Shown here: positions 25,767 to 33,985 of the stretch, in pieces
Layout of the letters: each line of letters starts with the position of its first letter
How positions within the stretch are numbered: position 1 is the first letter of the stretch
Assembly (NCBI GenBank): GCA_028288125.1
Contig: JAQBOH010000130.1
Coordinates: 1 to 58,664, forward strand
Direction of reading: 5' to 3'
DNA: 58,664 nt
Source of the DNA: Mucilaginibacter sp.
GTDB lineage: Bacteria > Bacteroidota > Bacteroidia > Sphingobacteriales > Sphingobacteriaceae
Position numbers and translations under genes: made by a program
Notes under the pieces: model-generated
Told to the model about the DNA's origin: nothing
The model's input: only the letters and a program-made list of their open reading frames with translations
The model's database searches: none

Positions 25767-26335
25767 AAATGATAATAAGGAGAGATCATTAAATAAACAA
25801 TAACGCCTGTTACTGTAACGTACAGCCAGATCGGGAAAGCCCAATGCACCAGCTTTTTGTGTTTGTCAACCTGCATTTGCAACCCGCGGTAAAAGCTCAG
25901 TAAAATCAAGGGCAACACGCCTGCCGCGAGTATGATGTGCGAGGTTAACAGCACATAGTAAAAGTATCTTGTATTGCCTGCTGCGGCAATTTCGGCAGCA
26001 GATAGCTTTCCATCGCCATTCAAATCGCCGAAACGGGTTTCAGGAGCCAGGTAATGAAAAACAATATACGATACCAGGAACAGCGATGAAAGGCAAAAAG
26101 TTAAAATGTTAATGCGCTTATGTACCGTGATGCGGCCATGCATGATAAAATACAGCGAAGTAACAAGCAGCAAACTGCAGGTACCGTTCAGTACCGCGTT
26201 AAGCATTGGCAAATAGTGCGCGAACGATGGAACAACCGCCGGCGCCGGAATGAGCCTGCGGTTTAGAATAAGCACTACCGCAAATACGAATACGGATACA
26301 ACTGCTACGAAACGGAATATAAATTTATCGGTCAT
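25763..26335 (-). CDS. DUF420 membrane protein with an EF-hand loop
   Basis: 190 residues with about five transmembrane segments (9-24, 42-65, 75-95, 125-147, 163-185). DUF420 is found beside cytochrome oxidase genes and is presumed to help assemble the oxidase (CtaM-like); the mechanism is unknown. Between segments three and four, residues 104-115 read DLNGDGKLSAAE, a full EF-hand calcium loop with D104, N106, D108, K110, S112 and E115 at positions 1, 3, 5, 7, 9 and 12, G109 at 6 and L111 at 8. By the positive-inside rule this loop would be periplasmic. The gene is part of the oxidase run. Confidence 0.87.
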   Translation of the reverse strand: MTDKFIFRFVAVVSVFVFAVVLILNRRLIPAPAVVPSFAHYLPMLNAVLNGTCSLLLVTSLYFIMHGRITVHKRINILTFCLSSLFLVSYIVFHYLAPETRFGDLNGDGKLSAAEIAAAGNTRYFYYVLLTSHIILAAGVLPLILLSFYRGLQMQVDKHKKLVHWAFPIWLYVTVTGVIVYLMISPYYHF

Positions 26336-26347
26336 ATTTGTTTTTAT

Positions 26348-26390
26348 CTTGATACTTGATACTAACTACTTAATACTAAATTGATACTAA
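26348..26390. repeat. Seven-base-period array F
   Basis: CTTGATA twice, then CTAACTA, CTTAATA and looser words, all in seven-base register, fill the 51-base gap between the DUF420 and Sco genes and touch the Sco stop codon. Confidence 0.6.
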
Positions 26391-27079
26391 TACAGAGGCT
26401 TTTCTTTCCGGCGTAACTCCTCTGAAATCAGAACTTTTATCTCATCGTTCAACTTCGACATATCAGCGGTTGAACCTCCGCTATAATACCCCCTGATATG
26501 TTTGGCCTGGTCAATGAGCATCAGTTTTTCGCTGTAAACAAACTCATCTTTACCAGTCTGCAATGCATTCACTAAAAAGCCATTCCGGGCCAGGTTATAT
26601 ATGGTAGTAGTGTCGCCTGTTAAAAAGGCCCACTTGGGCGGCAGGGGTTTAAATCCTACGGCGTAGCTTTTTAAAACGGGAGAAGTATCATACTCCGGGT
26701 CAACCGTGATCGACACAAAATAAACCAGTTTGTTTTTGCTGTAAGTTGTTGCCAATTCACTGACGTTATCGTTCATCAGCTTACAAACCGTAGGGCAACG
26801 GGTGTAAAAAAAATTGGCGATGAATATTTTATTTTCAAACGTTTTAAGGGATACCGGTTTGCCGTCCTGGTCTGTTAAATTAAAATCGCTTATGGTATGA
26901 TACAGCGTATCGGGAATATCCTTTCCCTTAATGCGGTGGGTAGTTTTAGCCGGTATTTTCGGGCCGTAGATTGGCAGCGGCTTATACCTATTTTTGCCTT
27001 CGGCGGTTAGTAAATAATATAAAAATCCTGGTACAAGCAGAACAAGTACCAGGATCGCGATCTTTTTCAATACCTTCAT
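26387..27079 (-). CDS. Sco1/SenC-type copper chaperone
   Basis: 230 residues. An N-terminal anchor (about 7-24) is followed by a thioredoxin-fold domain with the copper-binding pair C95-x3-C99 (RCPTVCKLM) and a conserved His in the later segment LIDQAKHIRGYY. SISVTVDPEYDT-type strands match the family. Sco proteins deliver copper to the CuA centre of oxidase subunit II, encoded in this operon. Its start codon overlaps the end of the subunit IV gene by one base. Confidence 0.92.
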   Translation of the reverse strand: MKVLKKIAILVLVLLVPGFLYYLLTAEGKNRYKPLPIYGPKIPAKTTHRIKGKDIPDTLYHTISDFNLTDQDGKPVSLKTFENKIFIANFFYTRCPTVCKLMNDNVSELATTYSKNKLVYFVSITVDPEYDTSPVLKSYAVGFKPLPPKWAFLTGDTTTIYNLARNGFLVNALQTGKDEFVYSEKLMLIDQAKHIRGYYSGGSTADMSKLNDEIKVLISEELRRKEKPLY

Positions 27080-27432
27080 TATAGCCTTAAATCAATCCAA
27101 TAGTGGCTCTCGTTTGTAAGTACCAGTATCAAACCGATTATAAAAAGGATAGGAACTATAATTGCCAGCGCCAGCCCTATTTTTTCGAACTTTAAGTGCA
27201 TAAAATAGGCAACAATATAAAACGCCTTAAATAAAGTCAGTACAATATAGGCCGGATTTACAAAATGCGATGGCCAATGAAAAGTGGGGGCCAGCCATAA
27301 CGCAATAATAAACTCGACACAGGTTATACCCAGCAATACGAAAAACACATTCCATATCCTGCGTTTGGTCATTCCTTCGTGCTCGTCGTGCTCACCTTCA
27401 TGAGCATGCACGTTTGTAGTTTCTGATGACAT
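27079..27432 (-). CDS. Cytochrome c oxidase subunit IV (CoxD/CtaF-like)
   Basis: 117 residues. A His/Glu-rich tail (NVHAHEGEHDEHEG) precedes three transmembrane segments (about 27-45, 58-78, 88-107), matching the small prokaryotic subunit IV family. It stabilises the oxidase core and has no redox centre. It is located between the subunit III and Sco genes with short gaps, so it belongs to the oxidase operon. Confidence 0.88.
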   Translation of the reverse strand: MSSETTNVHAHEGEHDEHEGMTKRRIWNVFFVLLGITCVEFIIALWLAPTFHWPSHFVNPAYIVLTLFKAFYIVAYFMHLKFEKIGLALAIIVPILFIIGLILVLTNESHYWIDLRL

Positions 27433-27452
27433 ATATATAGAGGATTAAATTA

Positions 27453-28178
27453 TCAAACCAAATAAAAGAAAGTAAATACAAACACCCATACCAGATCTAC
27501 AAAGTGCCAGTAAAGGCCCACTTTTTCAACCATTAAATAGCTGCCGCGTTTTTGATAGGTGCCGATAAGCACGTTTACGGTAATAATGATGTTGATGATC
27601 ACACCCGAAAAAACGTGGAAACCGTGGAACCCTGTTATTGTGAAAAACAAATTAGCAAATTGGTGCGAGGACATTGCCTGCTGTGTAAGCGGCACGCCTT
27701 CCTTGAAAAATTCCTGCATTGTTTTGGTATCCGGGATGTGCCCCCACCAAAAACCTTCGCTGTGCAGGTGTGTCCATTCCATTGCCTGGCAGCCTAAGAA
27801 CATTAAACCACCTATGATGGTGCCTATCATCCACCAAACAACTTCTTTCTTTGAGTTACGGTGTCCGGCCTCAACCGCCAGTACCATGGTGACCGAACTC
27901 ATGATGAGGATAAAGGTCATTAACCCCACAAACACCAGCGGCGCGCCGCTTTCAATAAGACCGGGAAATGATTGGAATACTAACGAAGGCGCCGGCCATA
28001 CCGGTGCGCTGAAACGTAAAGCGCCATACGAAATGAGCAATGTTGAAAAGGTAAACGCATCCGAAAGGAGGAAAAACCACATCATCATTTTACCATATTC
28101 AACGTTAAAAGGCGATCTGCCTCCCGACCACGGCGTCGTTTTTATTTCGTCAATTTGCTGTGCTGCTGTTGTACTCAT
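27453..28178 (-). CDS. Cytochrome c oxidase subunit III
   Basis: 241 residues with seven predicted transmembrane segments. The C-terminal part has FFTITGFHGFHVFSGVI and LYWHFVDLVWVFVFTFFYLV, the standard subunit III signature, and an Asn/Ser-rich N-terminus. It supports proton uptake and enzyme stability in heme-copper oxidases. A second, shorter subunit III-like gene lies 18 bases upstream. The intact core and length make this the main subunit III. Confidence 0.92.
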   Translation of the reverse strand: MSTTAAQQIDEIKTTPWSGGRSPFNVEYGKMMMWFFLLSDAFTFSTLLISYGALRFSAPVWPAPSLVFQSFPGLIESGAPLVFVGLMTFILIMSSVTMVLAVEAGHRNSKKEVVWWMIGTIIGGLMFLGCQAMEWTHLHSEGFWWGHIPDTKTMQEFFKEGVPLTQQAMSSHQFANLFFTITGFHGFHVFSGVIINIIITVNVLIGTYQKRGSYLMVEKVGLYWHFVDLVWVFVFTFFYLV

Positions 28179-28196
28179 TTGTACTGGCTGTTTGTG

Positions 28197-28778
28197 TTAA
28201 TATTGGTTCAAAAGTAAAAAAACATAGAGATAAATCCATATAATATCGAGAAAATGCCAAAAAATAGAAGTCATCTCCATTTTATATAAATTCCGCACCT
28301 GCGGTATATTGCGGTATGTGCCCCTTATGGTGTTAAGCAATACCAGTAAAGCTGCTATAACGTGCAGTAAATGCGTTCCGCTGAACACATAGATAAACGT
28401 TCGCGACGCGTTTGGGTTTACAAAATATACACCCATTTTGTAGGTGAGCACATACCATGCGTATACCTGTATCACAAAAAAAGCAATACCTAAAAAAAAC
28501 GTGACCCATAAAAATTGCCGCTGTTTTGCAAACTGCAATTGCCTGGCTGCTTTTGACGCGATAAAAAGTGTAATACTGCTAATAATAAGCACGGCAGTAC
28601 TATACATAAAAGCCCGCGGCATGATAACATCCAGCCCGTGGCCTTTACCGCCGCTGTAAACAATAAACCCGCTGCTTAAAGCCGCAAAAAACATGAACGA
28701 TGTGAATATAAATATCCACATGTTGAATTTTTTTGCGCCCAGGTTTTGCTTGTCCTCTTGTTGTATCCTTGCCATCAT
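28197..28778 (-). CDS. Second cytochrome c oxidase subunit III-like protein
   Basis: 193 residues, five transmembrane segments, with VFSGTHLLHVIAALLVLL and SIFWHFLDIIWIYLYVFLLL, the subunit III C-terminal signature. It is shorter than its neighbour because it lacks the first two helices, like the two-bundle-shortened subunit III of some oxidases. Tandem subunit III genes are common in Bacteroidota oxidase loci. The start overlaps the end of the heme O synthase gene by four bases. Confidence 0.88.
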   Translation of the reverse strand: MMARIQQEDKQNLGAKKFNMWIFIFTSFMFFAALSSGFIVYSGGKGHGLDVIMPRAFMYSTAVLIISSITLFIASKAARQLQFAKQRQFLWVTFFLGIAFFVIQVYAWYVLTYKMGVYFVNPNASRTFIYVFSGTHLLHVIAALLVLLNTIRGTYRNIPQVRNLYKMEMTSIFWHFLDIIWIYLYVFLLLNQY

Positions 28779-29638
28779 TTCACCTTTCCTATAAAATCAA
28801 ATAAAAACATAAGCTGCACCACCGGCAAATAAAAAAATGAACCGTACATCAGCTTTTTTGCCGATTCAATTTGCCTGGTGCGCAAAAGTACAAAAGCCAG
28901 GTATAAAAAAACAAGGCTGCATAATAATGATACAACGCCCACGTAGTAACCACCATAACCGTAAAACGTCGGCAGCAGGCTAACCGGCACCAGTGTCAGT
29001 GTAAAAATAAATGTAATGATCGCGCTAACTAGATCTCTTTTGCCCGATGGCAGCAGCCTGAACCCGGCCAGTTTATAATCGTCATCCAAAACCCACGCAA
29101 TGGCCCAAAAATGCGGGAACTGCCATACAAACTGTATCCCGAATAAAATAAGCGCGATAGCATCAATTTTTTCATGCGCGGCTACGTAACCGATAAGCGG
29201 CGGCAGCGCACCGGGGATAGCACCTACAAATACCGCGATCGGCGATTTACGCTTCAGCGGCGTGTATGCAAAGGCATATAATAAGATGGAAAATACAGAG
29301 AGATACCCGGCAGTCAAATTAAGCTGGCCTAACAGGTAGGTTCCAAAAATGGCCATAAATAAACCCATTACTAATGCCTGCCCGGTAGTCATCCGCCCTG
29401 CCGGAATGGGACGGTCGCAAGTGCGCTTCATTAAACGGTCGAGGTCTTTTTCGATGATCTCATTAAAGCAGTTAGCAGCCGCGGTTACTAAAAAACCGCC
29501 GATGATCAATTTAACCCAGTTCATCCAATCGATATGCCCGTTTACTTTACTGCCGATCAAAAACGATATCGACGCCGAAAACACCACCAAGAAAGTGAGC
29601 CGCAATTTAATCAGTTTTGAAAAATCACTCCATTTCAT
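28775..29638 (-). CDS. ctaB: Heme O synthase (protoheme IX farnesyltransferase)
   Basis: 287 residues with eight to nine transmembrane segments. The first Asp motif is NCFNEIIEKDLDRLMKRT and the second is DDDYKLAGFRLLP; the RPIPAGRM segment is typical of CyoE/CtaB. It adds a farnesyl group to heme b to make heme O, which CtaA, encoded just upstream with a four-base overlap, oxidises to heme A for the oxidase. Confidence 0.94.
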   Translation of the reverse strand: MKWSDFSKLIKLRLTFLVVFSASISFLIGSKVNGHIDWMNWVKLIIGGFLVTAAANCFNEIIEKDLDRLMKRTCDRPIPAGRMTTGQALVMGLFMAIFGTYLLGQLNLTAGYLSVFSILLYAFAYTPLKRKSPIAVFVGAIPGALPPLIGYVAAHEKIDAIALILFGIQFVWQFPHFWAIAWVLDDDYKLAGFRLLPSGKRDLVSAIITFIFTLTLVPVSLLPTFYGYGGYYVGVVSLLCSLVFLYLAFVLLRTRQIESAKKLMYGSFFYLPVVQLMFLFDFIGKVK

Positions 29639-30696
29639 CTGCCAGCCTCCTGTTTGTTAATTGAACGGTATAAATTGAGCATCAGGTAAAACTGGCCGCC
29701 GAAAATTAAGGTTGCCAAAAATACATGCGCGGCTTGCGCGACGGGTGGTAATGCCCAATACGACAGCAATATCCCGGTAACCAGTTGCAGCATGATCATC
29801 AGGAAGGTAAAGCTCATTACCTGCTGCTGTATGGAGTGCCTGTTAAAACCGCTGCGTATCAATATAAATAATAAGATATTGGCAATAAGTACCAATATGG
29901 CCACATCCCGGTGCCGGTAAAATATCTCGCCGGCAGTATTTATCCAGTCCGAGCGGTAACCTCCCTGCAAACGGGCCGCAACTTCATCGATCTTTTCGCG
30001 AACTGCCGAGCCGAAGGCAATCTGGAGTATGGTTATGATCAACGTCAGCAACGCTACGACATGCGCTATCGGGCTAACATTCAATTTATGTTTTCCATGC
30101 ACCTTTGCAAGGTGATAAGTGCTTATAGCCAGCGCCAGTATCGCCAGCGCAAGCAGCATATGTGCAGTAACTATCCATGCCACCAAATTGGTCGACACGA
30201 CGATTGAACCAAGCCATGCCTGGAATCCAACTAATATTACATTCAAAATGCTCAAAAAAGGGATCAATTTATTTTCGTCCAAGTAACTAAAAGAGAACCA
30301 GGCGGTTAGCAGCAATAGAAACCCCGACGCGGCGCCTATCAGGCGGTTGATGTATTCGGTCCAGGTCTTAGCGGCGTTAAACTCCTCGGGAACTAGTATT
30401 GACCGGTCTTTACGAAGGCGGCTGGCCAAGTCGCTGTAACCAAAAACATCAAGTGTTTTAGCGAACCGTTGATTTTTGGCCAAACGCCCGGCTACATATT
30501 TTTGTTTATAATCAGCCGGTAATTCGGAACTGCTGGTCGGCGGAATATACCGCCCGAAACATTTCGGCCAGTCGGGACACCCCATTCCTGAACCTGTGCT
30601 GCGCACAACCCCACCGGCTAAGATCAGTACAAAAAGCAGGGCAATTGTAATAAGATTAGTTTTCCAGAACGTATTTTTTGACGCGGATATGCTCAT
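29635..30696 (-). CDS. ctaA: Heme A synthase (COX15/CtaA)
   Basis: 353 residues, eight transmembrane segments. GGVVRSTGSGMGCPDWPKCFG is split here by the 20-residue limit but begins at about residue 24 and includes the paired Cys; EYINRLIGAASG and the His in AHMLLALAIL are family features. The duplicated four-helix bundles bind heme b and heme O/A. It oxidises heme O to heme A. It starts after a 96-base gap that carries a long seven-base-period hairpin, unlike the tight spacing of its neighbours. Confidence 0.93.
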   Translation of the reverse strand: MSISASKNTFWKTNLITIALLFVLILAGGVVRSTGSGMGCPDWPKCFGRYIPPTSSSELPADYKQKYVAGRLAKNQRFAKTLDVFGYSDLASRLRKDRSILVPEEFNAAKTWTEYINRLIGAASGFLLLLTAWFSFSYLDENKLIPFLSILNVILVGFQAWLGSIVVSTNLVAWIVTAHMLLALAILALAISTYHLAKVHGKHKLNVSPIAHVVALLTLIITILQIAFGSAVREKIDEVAARLQGGYRSDWINTAGEIFYRHRDVAILVLIANILLFILIRSGFNRHSIQQQVMSFTFLMIMLQLVTGILLSYWALPPVAQAAHVFLATLIFGGQFYLMLNLYRSINKQEAGR

Positions 30697-30704
30697 TTTT
30701 TTAT

Positions 30705-30793
30705 AAGTCTGTAGTCTAAAGTCTTTAGTCCTAAGTTAAAAATTCATACACTTTAACTTAGGACTAAAGACTTCAGACTCAGGACTCAGGACT
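30705..30793. repeat. Seven-base-period hairpin G (AGTC/GACT family)
   Basis: Five left words (30705-30739) fit NNAGTCN, such as AAGTCTG and TAGTCTA; six right words (30752-30793) fit NNNGACT, such as TAGGACT and CAGGACT. The arms are complementary around a 12-base loop. It fills the coxA-ctaA gap completely, up to the coxA stop codon. Confidence 0.8.
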
Positions 30794-32679
30794 TATTTTA
30801 CCTGTTCGTTAGCCTTGTTTGCAAGTTCCCATTGGGTATGATGCTCCAAACCGGCAGGGTTATCTTCAAAATCGTGCGGAAGATTCGAGGCCATTGTTTG
30901 CGAAAAAGGTACAGTCTGCGGTATAAAATCTTCATCAGCCCCTGGCTTGCTATAATCATACGGCCAGCGGTAAACTGTCGGTATCTCACCTGTCCAGTTA
31001 CCGTGGAAATGCTCGATAGGCGCCGTCCATTCCAGTGTATTGGCATTCCATGGATTTTGAACGGTTTTTTTACCCCAAAATATAGAATAAACAAAGTTGA
31101 ATATAAATGCCACCTGCGCAAGGCCCGACATAATAGCCGCCCAGGTTATAAATGTATTTACGGTTAACCAGCGCTTCATTGACTCAAATTCAGTGAAGGC
31201 ATAGTAACGGCGCGGAACACCGTCGAGGCCCATAAAGTGCATCGGGAAGAACACCAGGTAAGCGCCAATAAATGTCAGCCAAAAGTGCAGGTAACCCAAA
31301 CGCTCATCCATTACACGGCGGTACATCTTAGGGAACCAGTGGTAAACACCGGCAAGCATACCGAATATAGCCGCCGAACCCATTACCAGGTGGAAGTGGG
31401 CAACAACGAAGTAAGTATCATGCAGGTTAATATCCAAAGCAGCGTTACCCAGGAATATACCTGTTAAACCGCCCGATATAAAGAATGATACCATCCCGAT
31501 AGCGAAAAGCATGGCCGGCGTAAAGCGGATATTACCCCGCCACAGCGTGGCAAGCCAGTTAAACGTTTTTACCGCCGAAGGCACCGCGATAATCAGCGTC
31601 GTGATCATGAACACCCCGCCCAGGAACGGGTTCATCCCCGTTACGAACATGTGATGGCCCCATACGATAAACGATAACAGCGTAATACCAATTAACGAGT
31701 ACACCATCGCATGGTAACCGAATATCGGTTTGCGGGAGTTAACTGCGATCACTTCGGACGAGATACCCATTGCAGGCATAATAACGATATATACTTCCGG
31801 GTGACCCAGGAACCAGAATAAGTGTTCGAATAATATCGGGCTGCCGCCTACATAAGGCTGCACCTGGCCATTCAATACGATGTCTGAAAGATAAAAGCTG
31901 GTACCAAAGCTACGGTCAAAAATCAACAGCACGATACCTGCAACCAATACCGGGAATGATAATACACCCAGGATAGCGGTAAGAAATAACGCCCATATGG
32001 TTAACGGCATTTTCCAAAGATCCATACCCTTTGTACGCATGTTTAATACGGTACTTACGTAGTTAATACCGCCCATTAGCGATGATGCCACGAAAGATAC
32101 CATGCTGATCAGCCATAGCGTCATCCCTTCGGCTGAACCGGACATTGCCTTGGGCAATGCGGATAATGGCGGGTATATTGTCCAACCACCGCTTGCGGGG
32201 CCTTTTTGAACAAAGAACGACGATAGCATAATGATACACGCCGTCAGGAAAAACCAGTACGACAGCATATTCACAAACGGCGATGCCATATCACGCGCAC
32301 CTATCTGTAAAGGTATCAGCAGGTTGGCAAAGGTACCGCTTAAGCCGGCAGTAAGCACAAAAAATACCATGATGGTACCGTGTATGGTTACCAGCGACAT
32401 ATAAAAATCGGCGCTTAACCTTCCGCCCGGGGCAAAACGGCCCAGCAGGGTTTCCAGTAAAGGGAATGATTTATCAGGGTAAGCCAGCTGTATCCTGAAT
32501 AAAATAGACAAGCTCATGGCGATAAATGCCATTATAATACCTGTTACCAGGAATTGCTTGGCAATATATTTATGATCCTGGCTAAATACATAAGTATTCA
32601 GAAAAGTGGCCTTATGGTGGTGTTCGTGACCTTCTTCGTGATGTACAACGCCGTGATCGTGAACTGCTAATGTTGACAT
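30793..32679 (-). CDS. ctaD: Cytochrome c oxidase subunit I
   Basis: 628 residues, at least twelve transmembrane segments. WFLGHPEVYIVIMP has the CuB His, the proton-channel Glu and the cross-linked Tyr of A-type heme-copper oxidases; HHMFVTGM adds two CuB His, and HDTYFVVAHFHLVMG the heme a3 and a ligands. The first 22 residues hold eight His. It reduces O2 to water and pumps protons. The subunit II gene lies 18 bases upstream. Confidence 0.96.
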   Translation of the reverse strand: MSTLAVHDHGVVHHEEGHEHHHKATFLNTYVFSQDHKYIAKQFLVTGIIMAFIAMSLSILFRIQLAYPDKSFPLLETLLGRFAPGGRLSADFYMSLVTIHGTIMVFFVLTAGLSGTFANLLIPLQIGARDMASPFVNMLSYWFFLTACIIMLSSFFVQKGPASGGWTIYPPLSALPKAMSGSAEGMTLWLISMVSFVASSLMGGINYVSTVLNMRTKGMDLWKMPLTIWALFLTAILGVLSFPVLVAGIVLLIFDRSFGTSFYLSDIVLNGQVQPYVGGSPILFEHLFWFLGHPEVYIVIMPAMGISSEVIAVNSRKPIFGYHAMVYSLIGITLLSFIVWGHHMFVTGMNPFLGGVFMITTLIIAVPSAVKTFNWLATLWRGNIRFTPAMLFAIGMVSFFISGGLTGIFLGNAALDINLHDTYFVVAHFHLVMGSAAIFGMLAGVYHWFPKMYRRVMDERLGYLHFWLTFIGAYLVFFPMHFMGLDGVPRRYYAFTEFESMKRWLTVNTFITWAAIMSGLAQVAFIFNFVYSIFWGKKTVQNPWNANTLEWTAPIEHFHGNWTGEIPTVYRWPYDYSKPGADEDFIPQTVPFSQTMASNLPHDFEDNPAGLEHHTQWELANKANEQVK

Positions 32680-32697
32680 ATCGCTAATCTTATAATA

Positions 32698-33936
32698 TTA
32701 ATTGTTTAACGCTAACCTGTTTGACGGAGTTTTTTTAGGGTCCGTCGATTTTACTTCCGCAAGTTTCAATTCCTTTTTTAACTGGTCGTTTAAATAAGGT
32801 TTTTGTCTTGCTATCCAATCCTGGTATTCGGGTTCCGAAACTACTCTTATCACCTTCTGCATGTTGTAGTGCGCAGCCCCGCATATTTTATTACAATAAA
32901 GCAGGTATTCAAATTTGGGGTTATCTGTTTTCATGCGCATTTCGGCAGTGGTAATGGTCGGCACAAATTTGAAAAACGTGGGCAATCCGGGTACGGCGTT
33001 TAACTGAACCCTGAAATGCGGTAGGTAAAAGCTATGTATCACGTCCTGCGCGTGTAAATTTATCCTGATAGAGTGGTTAACCGGCAATACCAAGGTATCG
33101 GCCCTTAAATCGTCAAGGCTGTAACGGTCCCTGAAATCAATGCCCAGTACATTTGAACCGTTAGCCAGCGTAAAATTCACAGCTCCAAGCTTTCCATCCC
33201 TGCCGGGATAACGCAGCTCCCAGGCAAATTGGTGGCCAGTAACATCAATATTCAAATCGTTTTTTCCGGGCGTAGTATCCATTACCTTTTGCCAGGTAAA
33301 AAATCCGAACACCACAAGCATTGTTAAAACAATTGCCGGAACCACTGTCCATATTTTTTCAATGGTATTATTGTGCGGATAGAAATATGCCTTACGCTTG
33401 TCAGATCCCCGGTAAAGGAATAAAAATCCGAATAATGCCACCTGGGTAATCACAAACACGATAAGTGTAAGAACGGTGGTCAGGTTAAACATATCGTCAA
33501 TAGCGCCGCCATGTGCTGATGCAGCTTCAGGCAACGACATACTGCCTTGTACAGTTAACGACCAGTAAGCACCATAAAGGCCGGCTACCAAAAATATAGC
33601 ACAAGTGATACCCATTATATTATTCCAGTTCAAGCCTTTTTTACCCTGCATTTTCAGCGACAGATCATAAACCTTTAATATCTTACCCAAAATGGCCACA
33701 CAAAAGCATGCCACCAGGAATAGCAATACATAGTAAGCGACCCCGGTCCACATGGTGCTCTTTTCCGCAGCCGTAATGCTATCTGCAGTACTTACACTTT
33801 GTGCCATTACCAGGCTGGTGCCCGATAACATCAGTACGGCAAAAAATGAAGATAATTTTTTAGAATTTTTCACCAAGTGTTTATTTTTAAAGGTGTTCAA
33901 GAGGCCTATGCCGTTTATTAGTTGTTTGAATCCCAT
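32698..33936 (-). CDS. ctaC: Cytochrome c oxidase subunit II (CuA)
   Basis: 412 residues. A signal peptide (ending near VMAQ, residue 46), an extra hydrophobic segment, then the two-helix hairpin and a cupredoxin domain. The CuA site has CNKICGAAHYNM with two Cys, His and Met, plus the earlier His in LPHFRVQLN. It takes electrons from cytochrome c domains and passes them to subunit I. It has no fused cytochrome c; ActE and ActA supply c-hemes. The N-terminal 25 residues are unusual, and the start may be further in. Confidence 0.93.
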   Translation of the reverse strand: MGFKQLINGIGLLNTFKNKHLVKNSKKLSSFFAVLMLSGTSLVMAQSVSTADSITAAEKSTMWTGVAYYVLLFLVACFCVAILGKILKVYDLSLKMQGKKGLNWNNIMGITCAIFLVAGLYGAYWSLTVQGSMSLPEAASAHGGAIDDMFNLTTVLTLIVFVITQVALFGFLFLYRGSDKRKAYFYPHNNTIEKIWTVVPAIVLTMLVVFGFFTWQKVMDTTPGKNDLNIDVTGHQFAWELRYPGRDGKLGAVNFTLANGSNVLGIDFRDRYSLDDLRADTLVLPVNHSIRINLHAQDVIHSFYLPHFRVQLNAVPGLPTFFKFVPTITTAEMRMKTDNPKFEYLLYCNKICGAAHYNMQKVIRVVSEPEYQDWIARQKPYLNDQLKKELKLAEVKSTDPKKTPSNRLALNN

Positions 33937-33970
33937 TTTACTTGTTGTTTGGTATTCTTTTTATTTGGTG

Positions 33971-33978
33971 CAAAATTA
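33971..33978 (-). promoter_or_regulatory. Possible internal promoter before subunit II
   Basis: The minus strand reads TAATTTTG 34 bases before the subunit II start, matching TAnnTTTG, in the 49-base actF-ctaC gap. No clear -33 TTTG was found, so this is weak. Confidence 0.3.
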
Positions 33979-33985
33979 ACAATTA

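Noticed and set aside
27559..28200. 213-codon plus-strand frame opposite cytochrome oxidase subunit III
   Set aside because: Shadow of the conserved subunit III gene; translation has no recognisable features.
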